Shown piece after piece: positions 1 to 4,444 of a DNA stretch of 6,548 nt. The notes below the pieces were generated by a model that saw only the letters and a list, made by a program, of their open reading frames with translations, was not told the origin of the DNA and did not search any database. The DNA comes from Actinomycetota bacterium (GTDB lineage Bacteria; Actinomycetota; Acidimicrobiia; Acidimicrobiales; Ilumatobacteraceae), in NCBI GenBank assembly GCA_005793785.1, contig SXPW01000107.1, positions 1 through 6,548 of the forward strand, given 5' to 3'. Both the position numbers and the translations under genes were made by a program. Positions within the stretch are counted from its first letter, which is position 1. Every line of letters begins with the position of its first letter.

Positions 1-463
1 ACAACACGTAGAACTGCTCCTCCACCGCCAACGACCACAAGTGTCGGAGCGGCACGAAGTCGAACGCCGTGAAGTAGGAAGTGCCGACCCAGATCTGGAA
101 CCAGTTGAAGCCATACATCAACGCTGCGATGATGTCGCCCCGCAGATTCCCCAGCGTGTCACGCTCGAAGAGCGAGCAGTAGACCGCAACCATCGTCAAC
201 AGCAACCACAATGCGGGCAACAGTCGTCTGGCACGTCGCATCCAGAACTGTTTCAGACTGATGGAACCGTCACGTTCCGACTCGGCAATGAGCAGCGAAG
301 TGATGAGAAACCCGCTGATGACGAAGAAGACCTCCACACCGAGGAATCCACCGCCGAGCCACTTCTTGTTGGCGTGATACACGATGACGGCAACAACTGC
401 CAGAGCCCGAACTCCGTCGAGCGCAGGGAGATACCCGAGCAGGCTCGGACGCTTCTGGTTCAT
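1..463 (-). CDS. Acyltransferase-3 family membrane protein (OatA-like), 3' part missing
   Basis: This is the N-terminal 154 residues of a membrane acyltransferase of the acyltransferase-3 family, read on the minus strand and running off the left edge. Members move acetyl or other acyl groups onto cell-surface sugars such as peptidoglycan, O-antigen or exopolysaccharide. Visible hallmarks are LDGVRALAV (residues 15-23) with the conserved Arg19, the YH pair at 29-30 (family catalytic-region His), the glycine-rich FLGVEVFFVISGFLIT stretch (40-55), the basic RRARRLLPAL loop (76-85), and HLWSLAVEEQFY (141-152). Hydrophobic segments lie near 19-29, 45-59 and 82-98. The ATG at 463 overlaps the metF stop as ATGA, so translation is probably coupled; no strong Shine-Dalgarno site is seen. 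Whether a C-terminal SGNH domain follows, as in many OatA-like proteins, cannot be seen. The family call is firm; the acceptor is unknown. Confidence 0.93.
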   Translation of the reverse strand, partial: MNQKRPSLLGYLPALDGVRALAVVAVIVYHANKKWLGGGFLGVEVFFVISGFLITSLLIAESERDGSISLKQFWMRRARRLLPALWLLLTMVAVYCSLFERDTLGNLRGDIIAALMYGFNWFQIWVGTSYFTAFDFVPLRHLWSLAVEEQFYVL

Positions 464-1311
464 ACCAATCCGAGGTTGCGGCAAATCTCGCGCGGTGACT
501 GCGAACGGTTGAGCGTGTAGAAATGCAGACCTGGTGCTCCTGCCGCTAGCAGGTCGCTACTCAGTTGCGTCGCCAATTCCACGCCGAAGCGTCGGACATC
601 CTCCGCGCTATCCAACTCTGCGAGTCGATTGGTGAGCCAAGTCGGGATAGCAGCCCCTGACATCTGGGCCATCTTCACGATCTGCCCCTTGTTGCTGATC
701 GGCATCACACCCGGAATCACCGGCTTGTCGACACCGAGCGCCGCCAGTTCGTCGACGAGTCGTCGATAATGCTCGACGTCGAAGAAGAATTGCGTCATCG
801 CAAAGTCGGAGCGTCGCAACTTGTCTGCCAGGTGCAGACGATCCGATTCGCGCGAAACGGAGCGTGGATGCACCTCGGGGTGCGCCGCAACACCAATGCA
901 GACGTCGAAATTCATCCGCAGGTATTCGACCAGATCGAGTGCAAAACGGAATTCCGCCCGGTCGAACGAGGTTCCATCGGTCGGAAGATCTCCACCGAGG
1001 GCCAGGATGTTCTCGACGCCAGCGGCCTTGTATTCCCCCATGAGTTCGTCGATTTCCGCGCGGGTCTGACCCACGCAGGTGAGGTGGGCAACAGGAGGCA
1101 CCGAGCCGTTGCGGGCCAACCCCACCACCACATCACGTGTGCGATGTCGAGTGCTGCCGAGGGCCCCGTAGGTAACGGAGAAGAAACTCGGGTTCAACGG
1201 CGACAACTCCTCCAGCGTGGAGATCAACTGGGTTTGGGCTTCGTCCGACTTCGGAGGAAAGAACTCAAACGAGTGCGTCCGTCCACGTGCAAGGAGCTCT
1301 CCGACGCGCAT
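460..1311 (-). CDS. metF: 5,10-methylenetetrahydrofolate reductase
   Basis: This 283-residue protein is a methylenetetrahydrofolate reductase, a cytosolic FAD enzyme that reduces 5,10-methylene-THF to 5-methyl-THF, the methyl donor for methionine synthase. The length fits the bacterial single-domain (TIM barrel) form. Visible motifs are FEFFPPK (15-21) with Glu16 matching the catalytic Glu28 of E. coli, SVTYGA (45-50), VAHLTCVG (74-81), NILALGGDLP (101-110) with Asp108 matching Asp120 of E. coli, VAAHPEVHP (141-149), the substrate-binding region DFAMTQFFFD (169-178) with Gln174, PGVMPI (200-205) and the C-terminal LHFYTLNRS (262-270). Two positions are unusual: Gly106 where ALRGD-type enzymes have Arg, and Leu51 in a loop usually reading YGAGGSTR. 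The ATG at 1311 puts FEFFPP near residue 15 as expected; a weak GAGA lies just upstream. It starts 53 nt after sucD and overlaps the next gene by 4 nt, so it is probably in the sucCD operon. Confidence 0.97.
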   Translation of the reverse strand: MRVGELLARGRTHSFEFFPPKSDEAQTQLISTLEELSPLNPSFFSVTYGALGSTRHRTRDVVVGLARNGSVPPVAHLTCVGQTRAEIDELMGEYKAAGVENILALGGDLPTDGTSFDRAEFRFALDLVEYLRMNFDVCIGVAAHPEVHPRSVSRESDRLHLADKLRRSDFAMTQFFFDVEHYRRLVDELAALGVDKPVIPGVMPISNKGQIVKMAQMSGAAIPTWLTNRLAELDSAEDVRRFGVELATQLSSDLLAAGAPGLHFYTLNRSQSPREICRNLGLV

Positions 1312-1364
1312 ACGTTTCTCAAAGGCTACGCAAGCAGCGGGTCGCCACCGAGCGTGACGGCGAA

Positions 1365-2264
1365 TCAGCCAAGCGAAGCGATGATCTGTGCCATCAGTTG
1401 CCCCGCTTCAGTCGGATTTGCTCCGACTTTCACGCCTGCGGCCCGCAGTGCATCCATCTTGCCTTGCGCAGTTCCCTTGCCACCCGAGACGATGGCACCG
1501 GCATGGCCCATCTTCTTGCCCGCTGGCGCAGTGACCCCTGCAATGTATGCACTCATCGGTTTGGTGACCGTGGAGGTTATGAATTCGGCGGCTTCTTCTT
1601 CCGCCGAACCGCCGATTTCTCCGATCATGAGAATCGCACTCGTTTCCGGATCGTTCTGAAACTCGGCGAGACAATCGACGAACGAGGTGCCCGGCACCGG
1701 ATCGCCGCCGATGCCCACACAGGTGGTCACCCCGATGCCCTGTTGCTTGAGTTCGAACAACGCTTGGTACGTGAGCGTGCCGGAACGCGACACGATGCCG
1801 ACGTTCTTGCCGCCCTGTGTCGGCTTGTGTGCAATCTCACCGGCCGTGATGCCGATGTTGCAGCGCCCCGGGCTGATGATGCCAGGGCAGTTCGGTCCGA
1901 GCAGACGAGTGCGCGGAAAGTCGCGCTTCAAGGTGGCGTACACCCGTGCTTCGTCTTGTGCCGGGATTCCCTCGGTGATGCACACGACGAATCCGACGCC
2001 CGCTGCCGCTGCCTCGAGAATGGCTGCAGGTGCGGCCTTCGGTGGCACTGCCACGAACGACGCATCGGCACCGGTTGCCTTGACAGCGTCAGCGACGCTG
2101 TCAAACACGGGAATACCTTCGACATCCTGGCCGCCCTTACCCGGCGTTACGCCGCCAACCACTTTCGTGCCGTAGGCACGATTGCGCAGTCCGTGGAACT
2201 TCCCTTGTCCTCCGGTGAGTCCTTGGACGATCACCTTGGTGTTCTCGTTGACGAAGATCGCCAT
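1365..2264 (-). CDS. sucD: Succinate-CoA ligase, alpha subunit
   Basis: This is the 299-residue alpha subunit of succinyl-CoA synthetase, which with SucC interconverts succinyl-CoA, phosphate and ADP or GDP with succinate, CoA and ATP or GTP in the TCA cycle. Length is close to the usual 290-300. The N-terminal CoA-binding Rossmann domain shows GLTGGQGKFH (15-24) and YGTKVVGGVTPGKGG (31-45). The middle has LLGPNCPGIISPG (121-133) and IVSRSGTLTYQ (157-167). The ligase domain has MIGEIGGSAEEEAA (213-226), YIAGVTAP (240-247) and MGHAGAI (252-258), where His254 is the residue phosphorylated during catalysis. It starts 2 nt after the sucC stop, with AAAGGT about 10 nt before the ATG, the usual sucC-sucD arrangement that keeps the subunits in equal amounts. 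Nucleotide preference cannot be read from the sequence by eye. No truncation or frameshift is seen. Confidence 0.98.
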   Translation of the reverse strand: MAIFVNENTKVIVQGLTGGQGKFHGLRNRAYGTKVVGGVTPGKGGQDVEGIPVFDSVADAVKATGADASFVAVPPKAAPAAILEAAAAGVGFVVCITEGIPAQDEARVYATLKRDFPRTRLLGPNCPGIISPGRCNIGITAGEIAHKPTQGGKNVGIVSRSGTLTYQALFELKQQGIGVTTCVGIGGDPVPGTSFVDCLAEFQNDPETSAILMIGEIGGSAEEEAAEFITSTVTKPMSAYIAGVTAPAGKKMGHAGAIVSGGKGTAQGKMDALRAAGVKVGANPTEAGQLMAQIIASLG

Positions 2265-2266
2265 GT

Positions 2267-3424
2267 TCAGCCGACCTTTCCCTTGGCGATGTCCACCGCG
2301 GCCCGCGCCGCCTCGAGCATCGTTGGCTTGGAGATCAATTTGCTGGCGGGAATTCCGGCTTCGGCGAGTATCGACCGACCTTCATCGGCGTTCGTGCCGT
2401 CGAGTCGGATGACGATCGGCGCACGAAGTTCGACTCGCCGCATCGCTTCCACGATTCCCTTGGCGACTTCGTCACCTCGTGTGATACCACCGAAGATGTT
2501 GATGAAGATGCTCCGCACCTTGGTGTCGGAGTTGATTACCTCCAGAGCCGCCGTCATGAGTTCGGCGTTCGCGCCACCGCCGATGTCGAGGAAGTTTGCC
2601 GCCGTCCCGCCGACCTGGTTCACCACGTCGAGCGTGCTCATCGCCAGCCCCGCACCGTTGGCGATGATGCCGACGCTGCCGTCGAGACCGATGTATTGCA
2701 GGTCTTTCTCGCGCGCCAAACGCTCACGGTCGTCGAGTTCCTCGGTGGCGCGGAACGCCTCCCACTCGGGGTGCCGGAACAATGCGTTGCCATCCAAACT
2801 CACCTTGGCATCCAGCGCGTGGACCTCGCCGGTCGGCTTCAGAATCAACGGATTGATCTCCGCGAGATCGCAGTCGCCCTTGACGAAACAGTCGTACAAC
2901 TTCACGAGGATGTCAGCAACGCCGTCCAGTGCCTTGGCGGGAATCCGCGCATCGGCGGCAGCTCGTTTCGCCGTCGCACCGTCGAGGCCAACGACGGGGT
3001 TCACATGCAACTTCACGATCGCCGACGGATCCTTGGCGGCCACTTCCTCGATATCTACACCACCTTGTGCGGACAGCATCAGTAGGTGCTTCTTGGCCGC
3101 ACGGTCGAGAGTGAATGACGCGTAGTACTCCTCGGCAATGTCGGATGCACATTCCACCCACACCCGTTTCACCACGTGACCCTTGATGTCCATTCCGAGG
3201 ATGTTGGAAGCATGCGTCGACACTTCCGACTTGTCGTTCGCCAGTTTGATTCCACCGGCCTTGCCACGACCGCCGACCTGCACCTGCGCCTTGACCACCA
3301 CCGGGTAACCGACGCGTTCGGCGATTGCAATCGCCTCGTCCACCGTGTGGGCGACGTCACCGGCCGACACGGGAATGCCGAACTTGGCGAAATACTGCTT
3401 GCCCTGGTACTCGAACAGATCCAT
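2267..3424 (-). CDS. sucC: Succinate-CoA ligase, beta subunit
   Basis: This is the 385-residue beta subunit of succinyl-CoA synthetase, close to the 388 residues of the E. coli protein. It carries the ATP-grasp domain that binds the nucleotide and the C-terminal domain that docks with SucD. Visible features are the N-terminal MDLFEYQGKQ, the nucleotide-binding loop KAQVQVGGRGKAGG (45-58), the ATP-grasp metal ligands in EINPL (189-193, Asn191) and LDAK (Asp205), NGAGLAMSTLD (256-266), FLDIGGGA (278-285) and the phosphate-loop region FINIFGGITR (307-316). I place the start at the ATG at 3424, not the in-frame ATG at 3469. The family begins at MDLFEYQ, a good Shine-Dalgarno site lies 7 nt upstream, and the longer form would add 15 basic residues lying wholly inside the preceding gene. 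The start shares one base with the upstream stop (TAATG), which suggests translational coupling. Confidence 0.98.
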   Translation of the reverse strand: MDLFEYQGKQYFAKFGIPVSAGDVAHTVDEAIAIAERVGYPVVVKAQVQVGGRGKAGGIKLANDKSEVSTHASNILGMDIKGHVVKRVWVECASDIAEEYYASFTLDRAAKKHLLMLSAQGGVDIEEVAAKDPSAIVKLHVNPVVGLDGATAKRAAADARIPAKALDGVADILVKLYDCFVKGDCDLAEINPLILKPTGEVHALDAKVSLDGNALFRHPEWEAFRATEELDDRERLAREKDLQYIGLDGSVGIIANGAGLAMSTLDVVNQVGGTAANFLDIGGGANAELMTAALEVINSDTKVRSIFINIFGGITRGDEVAKGIVEAMRRVELRAPIVIRLDGTNADEGRSILAEAGIPASKLISKPTMLEAARAAVDIAKGKVG

Positions 3425-3837
3425 TACTTGCTCACCTTTTCTCTCTCGTCGAGCGTTGCCTCGAGCCATTCAGCGATCGCCTTCAACGACGAACCCGGAC
3501 CAAAGATCTCGCTCACACCTTGTTGTTTGAGGACTCCCGCATCGGAGTCGGGGATCACTCCACCTCCGAAGATCAACACATCGCCCAAATCGCGTGAACG
3601 CAGTTCGTCCATCACACGGGGAAACAACGTGAGATGTGCGCCGGACAGCAGGGACAACCCGACTGCGTCGACGTCCTCCTGGAGCGCAGTCTCGGCGATT
3701 TGTTCGGGCGTCTGATGCAAACCCGTATAGATGACCTCAAATCCGTGGTCGCGTAGTGCCCGGGAAATGGTCTTTGCGCCACGATCATGACCGTCGAGGC
3801 CCGGCTTGGCAACGACTACGCGATACGGCCGCTTCAC
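3424..3837 (-). CDS. Cobalamin-binding small subunit of an acyl-CoA mutase (McmA2/IcmB-like)
   Basis: This 137-residue protein is a free-standing B12-binding domain of the methylmalonyl-CoA mutase family. Such subunits bind adenosylcobalamin and pair with a separate large catalytic subunit to rearrange methylmalonyl-CoA to succinyl-CoA, or isobutyryl-CoA to butyryl-CoA (IcmAB). The signature DxHxxG is present as LDGHDRGAK (14-22), with His17 as the expected lower cobalt ligand. EVIYTGLHQTPEQI (34-47), GLSLLSGAH (60-68) and FGGGVIPDSD (89-98) complete the Rossmann-like cobalamin fold. The whole chain is only this domain, so it cannot be a full mutase. Because it is so close to IcmB and to the C-terminal domain of MutB, substrate cannot be decided. 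The start is a GTG at 3837, with an in-frame stop a few codons upstream and no clear Shine-Dalgarno site. It is the first gene of the operon and its TAA overlaps the sucC ATG. No large subunit is in the window. Confidence 0.92.
   Translation of the reverse strand: MKRPYRVVVAKPGLDGHDRGAKTISRALRDHGFEVIYTGLHQTPEQIAETALQEDVDAVGLSLLSGAHLTLFPRVMDELRSRDLGDVLIFGGGVIPDSDAGVLKQQGVSEIFGPGSSLKAIAEWLEATLDEREKVSK
3432..3439 (-). promoter_or_regulatory. Ribosome binding site of sucC
   Basis: The minus strand reads AAAGGTGA here, followed by a 7-nt spacer and then the ATG at 3424. It is one of the best Shine-Dalgarno matches in the window and decides the sucC start in favour of 3424 over the upstream in-frame ATG at 3469. 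It lies inside the last codons of the cobalamin-binding gene. Confidence 0.8.
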
Positions 3838-3880
3838 AAGTATGGAAGCCTATGCCACGAGGCTTGGCACAATAAAGGTC
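3838..3880. promoter_or_regulatory. Divergent intergenic region with probable promoters and interleaved inverted repeats
   Basis: This 43-bp gap must hold, or border, the promoters of the leftward mutase-subunit/sucCD operon and of the rightward membrane-protein gene. On the plus strand CACAAT (3868-3873) resembles a -10 box and lies 7 nt before the GTG at 3881, a spacing that suits a leaderless transcript; I see no good -35. On the minus strand TAGGCT ends 9 nt before the GTG at 3837 and fits the loose TAnnnT form. Two overlapping dyads are present: AAGCCT (3846-3851) with AGGCTT (3860-3865), and TGCCA (3853-3857) with TGGCA (3865-3869). They could be an operator. The promoter calls rest on weak matches. 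Confidence 0.35.
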
Positions 3881-4357
3881 GTGTTCAAGCGACTCGGTTC
3901 CCCGCTGGCGCGTGCCGTCGTGCCGATCGTGGCAGGTCTCGCATTCTTCGCCGTGCTGTTCGGCGTCACCTGGCTCTTTGCCCAACGGGCGACCGACAAT
4001 CGCCAACGCGAAGTGCGACCAGGTGACTACACGTTCAGGGTGGGCCCGGTGGACGACATGGCCGACATCGTCGAGCGGGACGGTCCGATCTTGTATCCGG
4101 ATCTCCGCGACACCGCATACGAGCGCACCATCGTGGTGGACCACACGGGTGACGAGGCAGCACTCGGATGGCAGGTGTACTACGCCTACCCGGCGGATCG
4201 GAGCCCATCATGTTTGGTGACGCACGTCGAGGACACGCGTCAGTTCGTCGACTGCGATGGCCGAACGCTTGAAGTTGAAGAGCTGTTCCGACCCGTTGAT
4301 GCGCGTCCCGTGGTGGAGAATCGCACGAGCCTGTTGATCGACTTACGCGCACCGTAA
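3881..4357 (+). CDS. Small membrane-anchored protein of unknown function
   Basis: I do not recognise a characterised family. With the GTG at 3881 the product is 158 residues: a basic N-terminus (Lys3, Arg4, Arg11), one hydrophobic segment at about 12-34 ending in TWLFA, then an ectodomain of about 120 residues. By the positive-inside rule the ectodomain faces outward, anchored by an uncleaved signal. It contains DGPILYPD (67-74), a VVDH stretch (85-88), GWQVYYAYP (96-104), and two cysteines (111 and 125) that could form a disulfide. The spacing SCLVTH then FVDCDG faintly recalls a Rieske-like fold with ligands missing, but that is only a resemblance. An ATG at 3842 would add 13 residues; it lacks a Shine-Dalgarno site and covers the inverted repeats, so I prefer 3881, which has a possible -10 box at leaderless spacing. 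The gene is divergent from the sucCD operon and converges on pcrA. Coding is supported by the clean signal-anchor architecture and by no other gene fitting here. Confidence 0.75.
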   Translation: MFKRLGSPLARAVVPIVAGLAFFAVLFGVTWLFAQRATDNRQREVRPGDYTFRVGPVDDMADIVERDGPILYPDLRDTAYERTIVVDHTGDEAALGWQVYYAYPADRSPSCLVTHVEDTRQFVDCDGRTLEVEELFRPVDARPVVENRTSLLIDLRAP

Positions 4358-4362
4358 GACTC

Positions 4363-4395
4363 GCCCCACCGACTCCGCTACCGCTTCGTCAGTGG
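4363..4395. repeat. 33-bp direct repeat, copy 1 (intergenic)
   Basis: This 33-bp stretch is identical to 4410-4442, with a 14-bp unique spacer between them (period 47). It lies 5 bp after the stop of the plus-strand membrane-protein gene. Read on the minus strand it repeats the codons for P-L-T-K-R and the TAG that end pcrA, so it looks like a duplicated copy of the pcrA 3' end. The arms 4364-4373 and 4388-4397 can pair with one mismatch and one G-U wobble in minus-strand RNA. Confidence 0.9.
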
Positions 4396-4409
4396 TGACT
4401 ACGACACCA

Positions 4410-4442
4410 GCCCCACCGACTCCGCTACCGCTTCGTCAGTGG
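4410..4442. repeat. 33-bp direct repeat, copy 2 (spans pcrA stop codon)
   Basis: This is the second exact copy of the 33-bp repeat. It includes the last five sense codons and the TAG of pcrA (stop at 4425-4427). The flanking bases of the two copies do not match, so the duplication boundaries are sharp. Confidence 0.9.
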
Positions 4443-4444
4443 GG
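4411..4444 (-). terminator. Hairpin at the pcrA 3' end, possible terminator without U-tract
   Basis: In minus-strand RNA, CCCCACUGAC (4444-4435) pairs with GUCGGUGGGG (4420-4411) over 10 bp, with one U-G wobble and a 14-nt loop that holds the pcrA stop codon. In plus-strand RNA the same position is an A-C mismatch, so the stem favours the pcrA transcript. A second, weaker copy follows 47 bp downstream. No run of U follows either stem, so factor-independent termination is doubtful; RNA 3'-end protection or a simple repeat are alternatives. Confidence 0.4.

Noticed and set aside
41..520. Plus-strand open frame of 159 codons at the left edge
   Set aside because: It is opposite the acyltransferase gene, whose minus-strand translation has clear family motifs; the plus-strand product is charged and low in pattern.
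769..1659. Plus-strand open frame of 296 codons across metF and sucD
   Set aside because: It is antisense to metF and the end of sucD, with no recognisable domain and no start signal; a shadow frame.
1287..3125. Long plus-strand open frame of 612 codons antisense to sucC and sucD
   Set aside because: It lies opposite two well-recognised genes, its translation is rich in Arg, Ser, Ala and Pro without family motifs, and such long antisense frames are expected opposite GC-rich codons.
3425..3469. Extended sucC start at the ATG at 3469
   Set aside because: It adds 15 residues not seen in the family, lies wholly inside the B12-subunit gene, and the ATG at 3424 has a much better Shine-Dalgarno site.
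3806..3880. Upstream TTG (3806) or ATG (3842) as start of the small membrane protein
   Set aside because: The TTG would overlap the B12-subunit gene antisense by 32 bp. The ATG at 3842 is possible but lacks a Shine-Dalgarno site and would swallow the intergenic dyads; 3881 gives a standard signal anchor.
4358..4424. Standard intrinsic terminator between the convergent genes
   Set aside because: Hairpins exist, but neither strand has a T-run after the stem, so a classic factor-independent terminator is not supported.
4363..4442. CRISPR-like repeats
   Set aside because: There are only two units with a 14-bp spacer, one of them inside the end of pcrA, and no cas genes; this does not fit a CRISPR array.
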